Positions 23,211-34,861 of a stretch of 64,000 bases of DNA are shown piece by piece. The DNA is from Polyporus tsugae. Lineage: Eukaryota; Basidiomycota; Agaricomycetes; Polyporales; Polyporaceae. The notes below the pieces were generated by a model, which ran no database searches, had not been told where the DNA came from, and worked only from the letters and a program-made list of their open reading frames with translations. Each line of letters begins with the position of its first letter. The first letter of the stretch is position 1. Both the position numbers and the translations under genes were made by a program. Location: positions 2,301,501 to 2,365,500 of the forward strand of contig JAHRBS010000014.1 of NCBI GenBank assembly GCA_024305745.1. The letters run 5' to 3'.

Positions 23211-24343
23211 TCAGTTCCCAGCGTTTTCTGAATTGGCGTCATCGTCGTCGTCGTCTTGCCCCTCCTCATCCGTATCCTGATTCCAATTCGGTACGTCGAC
23301 GTCGAAGATTTCCGGAAACCGATTCCAGATGCGCCCCCTTTCCCTGCAGTCCCGCTCGACAAGCTCATCCTCACAAGCTGAGCAGTATCCGGCTTCGTTC
23401 TGAGGACGAGCGTGAGCGTGGATGGGGTCTACCCAACTGTCCAGCACGGTGGATTCAGCCACCTGGTCGTGGTCCAACATCTCGGAAAGAGTGGTTCGTA
23501 GGGCACTTTTGCAGATTTTGAACGTCTTGCAATTCTTGCTTGGTAACGGATTGAAGATCACTCAGATAAGCGAAAAGGCTTCCTTGGCCAGAGCATCGCG
23601 CGCGTTAATACAGCGTTTGAGGTCTTCAGGGGAGAGGTAGTCGAGAGTGCCATCCTCCCGTTCCCAGCCGTCGACTAGGTCACCGCCGAGGCCGCAGCAT
23701 TTGTACAGCGCGACTGGCAGCAGAGAGGGTGTATCGGTCAGTCTAGCCAGGCTGACGACAGCAATATGGGCAGAGCGGTCGAACATCACGGGGCAGAAAC
23801 GGGAATGGTTTTCCCAGGTCTTAAACCTGGTTGTGAAGAATTCTTGCAAGGAGGAGAGCGCCTGGCTGAGGAGGCCCTCGATGTGATACTTGTGCGTGAG
23901 GCGAATGATCGCGGAGACCTCGTCAAAGGATGGCTTCGGATCATCCTGGCATCTATGAAAGCTACAAATCCAATAAATTAGCATGGCGCGAGTCGCCGAG
24001 GAGTCTGAGCTGCAACTTACAATGTGCGAGAGGTGGGTAACAACACGCATAGGAGGTGAGCCAGGTCCTGCGGGGAGTCCGTGAGCCGGATGATCGGACA
24101 GCCGTCATGACTTTCTTCGGCACGAGGGGACGAGGACGCGAAAAGATCGGCGAAGACAGTCGACTGCAAGGTGAGAAGGCCGCGATAGACACGGAACGCG
24201 GTCTCGCCAGCGACGAGGACGATGTTCCCGTCGGGAATCCAGAACTCTTCGCTCCGTTTGAGGGCATCGATTGGGTCCTGGGAAGCCTCGGCGCAATCTT
24301 CTCCGTCCCTCTGACGCTTGGGAGGCCGTGAGTCTTGGGACAT
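23211..24343 (-). pseudogene. BTB protein C, interrupted by an in-frame TGA
   Basis: Exons 24343-24021 and 23961-23211 join in phase. Codon 241 (23564-23562) is TGA where the close paralogue BTB H has a Ser codon in the context FSLVSVIF. The frame is open again straight after it for another 116 codons to a normal stop at 23211. Everything else is conserved: the basic N-terminus (RPPKRQRD), FWIPDGNIVLVAGETAF, FRVYRGLL, ARLTDTPSLLPVALYKCC, the first Cys pair (C-x5-C) and CSACEDELVERDCRERGRIW. Without suppression the product would lose the whole cysteine-containing part. It may be a recent pseudogene, an expressed truncated form, or stop-codon readthrough. A sequencing error is also possible. 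Confidence 0.8.
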
Positions 24344-24459
24344 CGCGCGTACGGCTGCCGGAACGATCGCGAGGCGAGCGTCGAGCGACGATGGTTACTA
24401 CTACGTAGCCAAGCGCGGGGGCGCCCAACGCCCTCTGTGACGGCTGTGCTTACGTATCC

Positions 24460-24481
24460 GTGACATAACGTTTTGAGTCAC
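24460..24481. promoter_or_regulatory. GTGAC(12)GTCAC-type inverted pair upstream of BTB C
   Basis: GTGAC and GTCAC separated by 12 bases, 117-138 nt before the BTB C start. It is one of three such arrangements in the array. Confidence 0.35.
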
Positions 24482-24685
24482 GGTTCCAATCGTTGACTTG
24501 CAAGTTTCTTCCGCTGGTTCAACTTCGAGCACTCGTCGATCCCTTCTCTTCTATTCGAGATTATGCGTATAGAATATAGAGCGAGACAGGACCACGCGAA
24601 CGCGCACGGATCTCCCAAGATGACAGACCACTATGGTAGTCACCAGCCTATATAGTATTCTTACATGACGACCGTCTACAAAACA

Positions 24686-26484
24686 TTAACACTCTGCGCC
24701 CTGAGGCACGTTCTCAACATGCATATCAGCTCCTCCGCTCCCACCGGACGACGTACGACCGCCGCTCGGTCCGGGCCTCCTCTCAACGTCGCAAAGCGAG
24801 GCCGAGTCGCTACCTCCGCGTCCCGGGCCCTTCCACCTTTCACTCGAGGAGCCCTCATGCTCCAGCCCGAAGCTCGTATGGACGAGCCCACCAAGCGGTG
24901 CAACGAACGGCGGGAGACTCGACGGGTCGAAGTACGGCAGCGAGAGCTTGACGGAGGAGAGCGAGCCATCGATCGGCTGCTGCTTCGCCTCCTGCAAGGC
25001 GAGGAGGAAGTGGCAGACGAGGAGAGACGAGATCCTACGAGCGATATGAGATAGTGAGCTACATATAAGGACGCCGAGTCAGCACATGAGCGGAGAAACG
25101 CACGGATCGATGAAGTCGATGACGTAGCTCTCGGAACTGGACGGCACTTTGATCTGCGCCGGGTCGTGAGGGTCGTGAGTGGTGGATCATTCTGGACGAT
25201 GGATTGGGGAACCCACCGAGAGCGCGGTCAGGGTGATGTGCAGCATGTTCAGGCAAGCGATAGGACTGGGGGCAAGGTCAGGTGAGCATTGAATATTGAG
25301 GACCAAAGCGAGGACAAGGCAGTCCCTACACGAAATACATGTTCCCTGACGATGCTCCGGTCAGCCTCGTTCTTGTGTGGAGGATTAAACGAGCACATAC
25401 CATTATAGAACATGATTTGGGTGAAGGAACGGCCGCGGATGCTGTCTACGACCAGCTTTCTTGACTGATACGTCGCCCACCAAGTGACGCCCACGACGAT
25501 TAAGTCCGCAAGGGTCAACGCACCGCGCGACAGCGCAGTTACTGACCTTGTCAGACAGCAATTGTATCATGCGTCTCAAACAACTCACATCTGTGACATG
25601 CATGAGAATCCTGGGAATATGAGAGAAGAAAAACGACCACGCACGCAAGCGCAAGTTCGGGGGTAGTGCTTGAGTCTATGGAGCAATTATAGGGCGGCGA
25701 GAAGTTGACTGGATGACTTTGATAGCTGGTGCTCTATGTTCCATCCAGGTACCAAGATCAGCTGGCGCATTTTGTGACCTGGGTAGGGTACATACGACGT
25801 TAACGATTAGCGGGACTAGACCGAGCGCCAGAGTGATGCCGGTGAGATATTTGTTCTGTCTTGTGAGAGCGTAGACCCGTAGGGCGGAGAACACTAGATA
25901 CAATGCAAGGAAGGCTGTTAGAATTTATGCAGCTTAAATGTTTCGAACCATGGACACTCACGCGACGGGCCGATCATTGCCAGGTCGGCAAATGCCAAGC
26001 TGCCCCAGTATAAAACAGTACAGCTGAAACGATATCAGCTTTCCCGCTTTCCCGAGGTCAATGAAGCGAACTTACCCCTGTTGCATTATCCAGTCAGCCC
26101 TGGATGAACGGAAGAGCGCCACACGTACATACCTTATCCGAGGCCGGCCAGACGAGAACGATGCCCAAGATCCATTCACACAGAACGACGTATCGGTTGA
26201 CGAAGTAGAGCAGGGATGCACTGCTCTTCGGCGCGGACCAGATGAGTGTGGCTTCCATTCCGATGGAGATGATCCAGTTGTAGACGAGCAACGCTGTCAT
26301 CCAGGGTATGCATTCAGGGTGGGCCCTACGGCGTAGGATATTCGGATACACTCACAGAGCACTGCAAAGCCGCAGGAGTTTATGGCATACCTAAAGGAGA
26401 CGAGTACGGTCACGGTTCAAAGGTGACCAAAGTAAGGAGATCGGATACTAACACTGTTTGGTAGACAGCCTCTTGCGACGACAT
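24686..26484 (-). CDS. DUF6533-like multi-pass membrane protein 1
   Basis: Starts MSSQEAVYQT at 26484 and has at least eight exons. Recognisable hydrophobic helices in order: AINSCGFAVL; LLVYNWIISIGMEATLIW followed by YFVNRYVVLCEWILGIVLVW (26300-26130, the DUF6533 core); VLYWGSLAFADLAMIG (about 26020-25965); ALYLVFSALRVYALT and LALGLVPLIVNV (25915-25793); TLADLIVVGVTWWATY (about 25515-25468); a short C-terminal helix LNMLHITLTALS (about 25250-25217); and a cytosolic tail with LLVCHFLLALQEAKQ running to the stop at 24686. The fold and the R-x-YALT motif after helix four fit the large basidiomycete family of unknown role, probably plasma-membrane proteins. The joins around 26130-26060, 25790-25545 and 25360-25340 are uncertain, and one of them may hide a frameshift. 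Confidence 0.65.
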
Positions 26485-27737
26485 GATAGGACGATGGTTG
26501 GGAGGGAGGTTGGAAGGTGGGTTAGTCTTGAGAGGGCGCAGACCGCATAGGTCCTAAATCTACATATATGCTGTCGAACCTGAGTCAGGGTGAAGATACC
26601 TCGGCATTCAGATGGTCAAGCGGCCTACCGTGGTGTGGCGTGCCTGGACGGCCCCGGGGATCCTCAAATGAGATACCATCGAGGTTCTGCTTCTATCAAC
26701 GTATGAAACTGTTCAGGTACATCAAAGTTGAAAAGGAATCAAGTTCCTCAAGCCTCCTTGGGACCTCTTAAGCAGACGGGCAAAACAAACTTACCGGTGG
26801 TCTCCCTTCCGACCGTAAACAATATCGGGATTCGGCTCTCCATGATGTTACCAAATATACTGGTTATTTGACATCAGAGTATGACGGCGCGTCATCTAAT
26901 CGCCTCGCGAAGGCGAGCTCCAGAACCAAAGGAGTTGCCGGTGGCCCTCAGTTGCCTGAGTATTTTCGTCTTCTCTTCAGGCTGGCCGCTTCTCGTCCTC
27001 GCGGCAGAGCTGCGATGGGCCCAGAGACGACAGAAGCTATATCGAAAAGAGGTCGGGTCGTCTGCAGTGTCATGATGTAGGACGATGTGGTTCATGGTTG
27101 AGAACGACCAGAGAACGACATTGCCCGACGGAGTCGATCGGCGGTGGATCTTTGATGATGCCACGTGGATCGATGGCTGATACCGAGCGCCCATTCTCCT
27201 GGTGAACCGGCGTGCTGCCAGCTCTAATGCTGAACTCAGTCATTGCAACTTCAAGAGGACGGCGGCCCGTCCAGATGATAGTCTTTGGGACTTTCTGTCG
27301 CCGTTTTCTACATAGTACCTGTTGGGTCTCTTCAGAACGAATGAAATCCATGTCAAGTCCGTCCGCCGTCGTCATCTAATGATTGAGTCCGAAACCAAGC
27401 TGGACACAACTACGACATCCCGCCAGAGGCTGTGCGACTTTGTAATTCTACCGTCGTTCGTTCCTTGCCGCGCCATCTCAGTACGAAGCCGAAACATTGA
27501 TTATCGAGTGACTTAGGTCGTTTGTTAAGTATGCCGATCATCGTAAGGTCGTCGTCATCCAGTCCTCCCGGAATACTGAATGCTTATAATTACCGATGGG
27601 CAGTCCAGCCAAGTGATAAACTGCTACGTTCTTCAAACCTCTCCGTCCACAGGTACATCATTCATGCCCAGAAATCGGATCGACTGTCACCAATCGATAT
27701 CATCTCCCGCTGGCACCACCGAACACGACTCTTAGCT
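26485..27737. other. intergenic, no gene supported
   Basis: Only short open frames are present. A 65-codon plus-strand frame (26881-27075) with a hydrophobic stretch was noted but has no partner exons. Confidence 0.4.
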
Positions 27738-29262
27738 TCACAGCCCTTTTGCAACTGCCTCCCACCCCGCCTGAGGTACCGCACCACCATCAAGGACCTC
27801 CTCTTCCGCAGCCGCGCCTTTCGCCGCGGCCTTCCCTCGCGACGGCGCCTTCTTGCCTGGCGCGCCCGCACTGGCTGGCTCGCCAGCCACCTTGCGCCTC
27901 TTGGGCTTGAACTCCTCCTGCACAGCATCGAGTAGTCAGCATATATGCATCCATGGGAGGGAAAGGGACAAGTGGCGCACCGAGTACGTCGTGAAGAATT
28001 CGGCTGGCTCCTGTCCGCGCGTGCCGAGGTAGGCGAGCATCGCAGTCGTCGCCGTGTAGTCCGTCTTGCCCTCGCGCACGAGCGAGTAGTACTCAAGGAG
28101 ATATTCACGCTCGGCTATGAGAGGGCATACGTTTGTCTCCACGTCAGCGTGACGTCCTATAAACATGGGATGTACTGTATACGCACCTTCATCAACCTCA
28201 GCGCCCTGGTCCGAGTTGAGTATCTGCTTCGCGGTCTCGCTGTGCACGATTCGTGTTAAAGGGTCGCGCGAACGTACGCAGAAGGCGTATATACGCACGT
28301 GCCGATGCTCTCGAACTCCATCTTCGTCCCGAGCGCTTGCGACGCGGCGTGCGCGAGCTCGCTCCCGGACGTAAGTTGCGGGCCTATGGTCCGGGTTATA
28401 TCACGATCTTCTCAGTCTTCCGTGCGCAAACTTTCAACGAATGCACTCACCGGTCGCAACCAACACCTGGCTCCTCACATTGTCCGCGAGCCCGTGCGGG
28501 CCCTCCGACGTGACTACAAACGCCGCGAGCTGCGCGACGTCTCCCAGCGCGATCGGCGCGAACTTGTGTCTATCCCCTACAGGAATGGGCAACCGCCCCT
28601 CGCCCTGCGCCTGCTTCGAGTACAGCAGCAGGTTCTCCGCGTAGAACCCTGCTCGAATAACGCACATGCTGTGGCTGGTGTCACCGGTGTCGGGCTCGCC
28701 CTTGGGCTGCATGGCGAGCGCCTCAAGGTCGATGAACTCGCGGAGGCGCGGCTGCGCATCGCGCTCGGCGTAGTCGCAGCCCGCAGAGGAGAGGAGGACG
28801 AGGTTCTGGACGGTCTTGGCTTTGCGCGCAGCCTCGATGAGCGTACGCGTGATTTGAGCTTTGTCCTGTGCAGCAGGTAAGTATGTGCCACTACAACAAC
28901 TCTACAGACGAACCCGGACGTACCTTGCGCGCGGGAGGAATCAGCAAACATGTGTCCACCGCCTCCATGCACTTCACAAGCGCTTCCTCGTCACTGGGGT
29001 CGAAGACGGCGACCTTGACGGACTCGTACTCCTCCAGGACGCTCTTCGCAGCCTCCGAGAAGACGAGGGCAGTGAGTTCTTCGTACTTGTGCATATAATC
29101 CTCATTGGTGGCGAGGAGATCGATGACGAGACGACCCGTCTGACCCTCACCGGCTGTTACGAGGATCTTGCGCGAGGACTTGCCGGCGCCCGCCTTATCG
29201 TTTGACTTTGAGGTGCGTCTGGCTTTCGCGATTCCTGAAGCGGCGCCGCGTTTTGGTGCCAT
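27738..29262 (-). CDS. NmrA-like NAD(P)-binding protein with basic tails
   Basis: Six exons join exactly to 401 residues: 29262-28924, 28865-28451, 28383-28299, 28239-28187, 28114-27981, 27917-27738. After a Lys/Arg/Ser-rich N-terminal extension of about 30 residues (MAPKRGAASGIAKARRTSK) comes a Rossmann strand and loop KILVTAGEGQTGRLVIDLL, an NmrA-type dinucleotide-binding motif. VAVFDPSDEEAL, LIPPARK, LVLLSSAGCDYAERD and RAGFYAENLLLYS follow, as in NmrA/isoflavone-reductase-like proteins. The last exon is a low-complexity basic tail (KPKRRKVAGE, KKAPSRGKAAAK). Family members act as redox sensors or as reductases. The Tyr-x3-Lys pair of classical dehydrogenases is not evident. The tails resemble nuclear localisation signals, suggesting a regulatory NmrA-like role, but this is inference. 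Confidence 0.85.
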
Positions 29263-30126
29263 TGTCGACCTGTGCGCTGGAAGTTTGGGACTTCTAGTTC
29301 GGATGAGAGGGATGTGGGTGAGCACTCGGAGCGAATGGGTGGTGTGTGAGCGGATGTCATATTCGACGTCGAAGAGCGTCATCATCGACCGTATTGAGGA
29401 GCAGAGGCAAGCCAACTTGCTGGGCGAAGGCATCCATGACGCGTGGCTGTGCGTCATACCGTCGGGAAGTCCGGCCCGCTACGGTGCCTCCAACCCGTTT
29501 CCGGAGACCGCTCAAGTCCTCGAAGACTTCATCTTTCCAAGGCCACCATCAGCTCCCTGAATCACTTGTATTACGAGAGAACATATAGGCGTACCTCGTG
29601 GTATTTCGACACCTCTGATGGTGGCTGGCGGTGGCTGGCCGAAGGGTGGTATGCTCAACTCGAGGCCGAGCGCACCCAACGACAACTTCATTGGGACTTG
29701 GGTGCCGCAGATAAGTGACACTGCCATGACGGCGCAGCTCTGATTGTGTTGTAGGACTGGGACGAGGGCCGCTCGCCCTCACGTCTTGCTGGGTCCGATC
29801 GGGAGACGAGGAGGTGCGCCGACCAAGACCGGCGTCCAAGTTGGCAGGAAGGTTCGAACCGCTAGGTCGGCACCAGCTCGGAGTCCTCATGAAGCGCTGC
29901 CAAGGCCGCGTGTTTGACGATACGCGCGTTCGACTGCACGGCGTATCTTCCATGAAGGCGCTCAATAGTGACATAAGTGTCCAGGGCGACGCCACCGGGC
30001 CCGTAGTTGACCGCCGTGCTGGGGAACGACAACGACGTCTGAAGGAACAGACGCAATGTCACGAACTCGGATGCAATTCTACACGTACTTACATTCCAAC
30101 CGCCCATCACACCGTCTTCGCATATG
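29263..30126. other. intergenic between NmrA-like and membrane protein 2 genes
   Basis: Open frames of 70-150 codons overlap on both strands but none shows a known motif or splice partner. The NmrA-like promoter should lie at the left. Confidence 0.4.
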
Positions 30127-31601
30127 TCATACAGCAACAAAGTCCACCTCCGAATCTCTCAGATACGGCATATACCTCCCCTTGTCGGACGCAGGCGCTG
30201 CAAAGAGGCGCAGGATCGGAGCGGGATCAGAACTGAGATCGTGTTGGGACCTGACGTCGCGCTTGAGATACTCACATATAGGAGAGCTCTCCGAGTGGGC
30301 AGGGAACGAAATCCTCAGCGCGGGATCTCTCCCATACGCCGATTCGCGGCGCTCTGTGGACACATGGATAAGCTCGATGTCGCTCAACAGGTCTTCGTCT
30401 GGAGGCGCGGCGCGCGAGCGCGGAAACAAAACTAAACGGGAGCCCTGCATTTGCATAATTAGCCCCGTCGCAACAGCAACGGTCTTGACCGGTGACGTAC
30501 AGCGAACGACAGGACGACGAGCAGCCAACTGCGTGAGTGCGGGCATCGGGGTTAGACAGATAGCAGCGGACGGACGGGGTTCCGGACTTACGTATAACAG
30601 ATCCCCGTCAGCGTCGAGTGGATATATTTATAAAGCATCATGTTGACGAGCATAACGAGGAAGATGAGGGCATACGCCCACGTCCCGTCGGTGATGAACT
30701 GCTGCACGAAGAGACCTCTCGCCCAGCCGTTCCGGAGACCATCCAGAAACTTCACGATGGTCAAAAGGAAGAGCAACGTCTCGAGCGCGAGAGAGACGAC
30801 CCTACAGCCAGTGATCGGCGCTCATCAGCACAAATGGATCACAGGACACACGCTGTGTTACGTACCAATAGTACTGGAAGTCCGGGGGGCTGGATGTCAC
30901 GTAGCACTCGTCGTTGTAGGTCAACCGGGGGGTGACGTTGGCGAGGAGGCAGCACAGGGCCACGATTTCTGCCAAGAACAGGGTTCCGACTCCTAATAGT
31001 AGGAACCGGTTTTTGTCATACAGCGCATAGACTTTGGGATCGCTCGTCAGCCTTTCCCGGGGTCGAACCGACGACGTCTGGGCACTCACCGCGGATGATC
31101 AAGATAACATCGACGGTAGTGACAATCACCTGAAGCAAGATACCCTGGACGATTTGCCAGGAAGCGCACTGACGAAAGGTGAACGTGAGGCCCGTGGTGC
31201 CGTTGACGTTGATTGCGAGCAGCGCTCTGTCGCAAAAGCTAAATCAGACTACGATGACGAGCAAGAGTGGCAAGAACGCACAGTTGGACAAGCCACGGGA
31301 GGTAGCGAGCGATCAGGTACATGAACTTCGCGGCCGTCCATCTGCGCCTGCGGCAGTCACAGAAGCGTCAGAGGCGGATGAGATCTCCGGGCCATCGCGA
31401 TGCTCACTTCCATATGAGTTCCACCTGTGAGACCATCAGCGTGGGGGAACAGTCAGATCAGGTCATTATACGCACCTCATCCGCCAAAGTGATGAACACG
31501 TCCCAAGTGAGTACCGCCACGCACGCGACCTCGCTATAGCTCACGTTTCGCTCGTTGGCGATGGCGACAGCATCCAGACCATGGGAAGCATAGAGCACCA
31601 T
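30127..31601 (-). CDS. DUF6533-like multi-pass membrane protein 2
   Basis: Start at 31601 (MVLYASHGLDAV). Exon 1 ends at 31476 with the DUF6533 hallmark SEVACVAVLTWDVFITLADE, and a mini-exon adds VELIWK (about 31421-31405). Next come WTAAKFMYLIARYLPWLVQL, then ALLAINVNG and CASWQIVQGILLQVIV, VYALYDKNRFLLLGVGTLFL, ETLLFLLTIVKFLDGL and YALIFLVMLVNMMLYKYIH, ending with WLLVVLSFAGSRLVLF and a charged C-tail (DEDLLSDIELIHVS to SEVDFVAV). Six or seven helices are predicted. Function is unknown; the family is expanded in basidiomycetes and probably sits in the plasma membrane. The phase at the join near 31090-31045 does not close with the obvious donor, so that exon edge is uncertain. Confidence 0.75.
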
Positions 31602-31899
31602 CGGAGCGGTCAGGGCGGACGAGCATGGGGGAGTGAGGGCCGTGGAGGAGTCCTGAGGTGGGCGGACGCCGCACTTGAATGATAAGTGTGGGCAGGACGC
31701 CAGCGTTGGCTTTCTCCGCACTATCCGAGCGTGTCGGTGACAGGGCGAATGGGGGCCCAGTTCAAGGATCAGGCGACTGTATGTACGTCTAGAACGCCGT
31801 GCGACTTATTCGGAATCCGAGCTTCCAACTTCCGCGGTCACGGAGCGCTCGATCTTCCAATCGAGGCAGACGAGCGTCGATGGGATGCGAGACCATGTT

Positions 31900-32530
31900 G
31901 TGCAAGCTTCAAGGAGGTAGTCTACTTGTACAAATGCCAGCGTGCACGAGCGGCTGCGATGCATATAAAGGCGTAGAAGACATTCTGATTTGTGGGAATG
32001 CGCTGGATAGAAGCAAGGTTTGACGTACTGGCGTGTAGGATGACAAAGGCATGAATGACAACCGTCGAGAGTGACATCGTGCTCTGTTCCTCATCCCTGC
32101 AACCCTCGAATGCGGTGTGCAGATGTTGACAAACCACGGGAATCCCAATCTCACCCGCGCCAGTCGAGGCAAATCCAGGCAATGAAAGTCTTGCTACTGT
32201 CAGAGCTTCCTTGCGAGGTTCGAGGCTCTTCGAGTGACGAGGATGGGAATACCCTTTCGTTCTATGGAAGAGGCGTTAAGAGTCCCGGTAACTGGGGGAA
32301 GACCGGGGTTGCAGAGACGAGAGCACAAGGGATCAGAGCATAATGGACGTGAGGGAACTGACCATATATAACGGACATGATCTCGTGCACGGCAGAAAGG
32401 GAGATTGTGCCCAAGACTATGGCCAACTGCGATCCACACCATAGTCGACCAAGGCGAGACGGCAAGAGTCGCAGAGCTGCATCGACTGACCAGGGCCATT
32501 GAAGTTGAAGTTCGGAATCAGACGTCAAAA
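31900..32530 (-). pseudogene. fragment of a third DUF6533-like membrane protein
   Basis: The minus strand encodes WCGSQLAIVLGTISLSAVHE ending at a splice donor near 32365, which matches the Cys-Trp-helix segment of the neighbouring family members. Further down it encodes MSLSTVVIHAFVILHA and TNQNVFYAFICIAAARARW. No single chain joins these pieces without gaps and no N-terminal DUF6533 motif was found, so it is probably a decayed copy. Its strand and position match tandem duplication of the adjacent gene. Confidence 0.35.
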
Positions 32531-33061
32531 TTGAAGGATCCCGGCTTGCTGATGGGGTGCTTTATCCTGAGAATTTATGCTAGCATGTATGAACAGTGAT
32601 GCGACACCGGCAGAGAAGAGGATCGGTCAGTGATGAGAAGTGTCGAAGTCGAAAGTGAGCCGTCCTACACCTGAGGCCTGAGTGCTAGCCGTGACACTAT
32701 TTTCGTGACACCAACACGTGGTAACGACGTAACGTTACAAAACGTCACCAGCAAATCGGCGCCTCCAAGTCGGTTCAGGTTGAACGTTGACGTTGAACTT
32801 CAGCAACTGGCATGTACACGTACGGTGCCGGGTTATTACAAGCAGTAAGAAATTCTGTCATCTTTCAGGTAAGACACGCGATAATAATGGTTTCGATTAC
32901 GGGCTTCAAGAGGGTAAAACCGCATTCCACTCAAGTCAGACGATCGGCGAACTTTGAAAAAGCTTACCAACCCCCGAACAGTTCCACTGGTTCATAGCGA
33001 CGCTCAACGGATCCTCTCTCCCGCGCTTGTCCGTTCTCACCGCGCTCTATTATAGAGTGCG
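32531..33061. other. intergenic upstream of P450 pseudogene
   Basis: Contains a cluster of GTGACA and AACGT direct half-sites at about 32690-32755. No gene was seen. Confidence 0.4.
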
Positions 33062-34505
33062 GTGAGTTCAAACACACCGCTTGATGAAGATACAAGGGGG
33101 CGAGTCCGTCATCTCCCTTGGCTTTGGGGTGAAGCTAATGAGTATCATTTTGGGGCCATTATCGCAACTCTCCATTTGCAGATCCCTCTCCTGGATGAGC
33201 TCGTGGTTGTTGTTCGTGGGCCGAGGATCATCGAGGAAATGTGGAAGCGTCGTTTTCGATCTACTGCGGGATTCCGGAGGTTCGTGTTTCCCTCTGTCCC
33301 TCCGCGGAACGCCCCGCTTGATACTTTGACCGTGGTTCAGTCGGACTGCATATACGACCGGGCCAGATATTCTTCTAGACGCAGGTCACGAATTGTCAAA
33401 GAGTGCGGTATTCCCAGCTTCGCCCCAACAATAGCCGAAGAAACTTTACAGTGTGCGCTGTAGGAATCTTCTGGTGACGAAGGTATGTAGTCTCACGGGT
33501 CAAAACAAACTGGCTGACAGGTTCGGGTTGAGCAGGGTTGGCTGCCGCAAATGCATGGGATCTAATGTGAGACGTCATTAGGCGAAGTACCAGTCGCATA
33601 TCGTCGGTCTTCCTCTCTGCGAGTGTTTCATGTGATAGTACGTCTGACGTGAGCCTAGGTCGCGAAGCGCAGTACGTGTCGGCTGTGCCCAAGCACTTAA
33701 CGTACTTCATAAGTGCCATAGTCACCATGAACATGGTCCCGAATTTTCTGAAACTGTGAGCAAACCCGTGTTTTCGATAACATCGCACAGACTTAACGCA
33801 ACAGGATACTGGGGCTAACTTTGAGTAAATTACCCGAGAACGTAGCTGTAGGTCTATCTCTCTCGTTGGAAGAGTTTGATGGAGTCCGGAGGCGACTGGT
33901 CCGGCAACCCGGTAGGCACTCAGATTTACACCAAGCTCTGGCACTCATCCCGCTTTCCTCTAGGACGATACGTTGCAGTGGGTACGGGATAGGTCAATTC
34001 CCAAGGGTAAGTTGGAGGATATCGTCCTCGAACGACTCTCGGAATCTAACTTCGCCGCTATTAGCTCTGCTACGAATGTACATTCTCAGCACATCTCTGT
34101 CTCTACTCCGCTTGTTCTCACCGGCTCCCAAATGGCCAAGATCGACACTTGCATGAAGGAAGCCCAACGGTACACGGGGATTGCACTCAGTAAGCGCCAA
34201 ATCGAATCTTTGCATCCAATGCACTCACTGAGTTCAACTCGTCGCGGTTGTGGGGTGTCTCTAATGAAGCAGGCGATGAAGGACGTGCGCCTTAGCGGTG
34301 GCACGTTCATACCGAAAGGGATAGTCCTCGTCGCTGTCTACGGTCCAATGCACCAGGACGAGAAGCACTCCTCAGACCCAGAGGTGTTCGATCCTTTCAA
34401 ATTCTAGCGCATGCGAGACCAAGACGGGCATAGCGTGAAGTATCAGTTCACGACTGCCTCAGTGACATATCTCCCTTGGGGATATGGTCCGCACGCCTGG
34501 TATGT
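33062..34505 (+). pseudogene. cytochrome P450 remnant (CYP512-like)
   Basis: The plus strand keeps scattered P450 exons: YHFGAIIATLHLQ to LLDELVVVVRGPRIIEEMWKR (N-terminal part, 33140-33255), DTCMKEAQRYTGIAL (K-helix region, 34145-34190) and RQAMKDVRL-like AMKDVRLSGGTFIPKG. VFDPFKF follows, then a TAG stop at 34405-34407 where the intact neighbour has Phe before RMR, then TYLPWGYGPHAW. The copy ends at the splice donor inside the haem-binding motif; the exon that would supply the haem Cys is missing. It is a paralogue of the intact P450 at 34862-36949, in opposite orientation. Confidence 0.75.
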
Positions 34506-34861
34506 CGCCATGTGCTGGTCTCGTACCCACCCACCTTTACTCGCGCATCTGCGGTGCAGGGTCCGGACGCTGAGATCGGCTTCGACTATACGCCTGTTTG
34601 ACTAGTTGGAGCGGCATGTATTGGTCGCGATGAGCTGGCGTCGCATTCGATGGAGCTTTTCGGGATGCCTACGTCAGAACAGCTCCATCGATCGACGAGG
34701 TCATAAGGATCGGATGTGAAGCGCGCGAGGGCCTCGTTGAGAAAGATGATAGGTCAAAGGGGTTACCTCAAAGGAGACGCCTGCAGCATCGAGAAACATT
34801 CGACGGGGAGGTTCGATGTGGGGACATCAAAAGGTGTTCGCATACATGGGCTGTACATTTA

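Noticed and set aside
29862..30140. 92-codon minus-strand frame resembling a membrane-protein tail
   Set aside because: It overlaps the 3' end of the well-supported membrane protein 2 gene and has no upstream exons.
33396..33944. 182-codon minus-strand frame
   Set aside because: It is antisense to the P450 remnant region, has no recognised motif and no splice partners.
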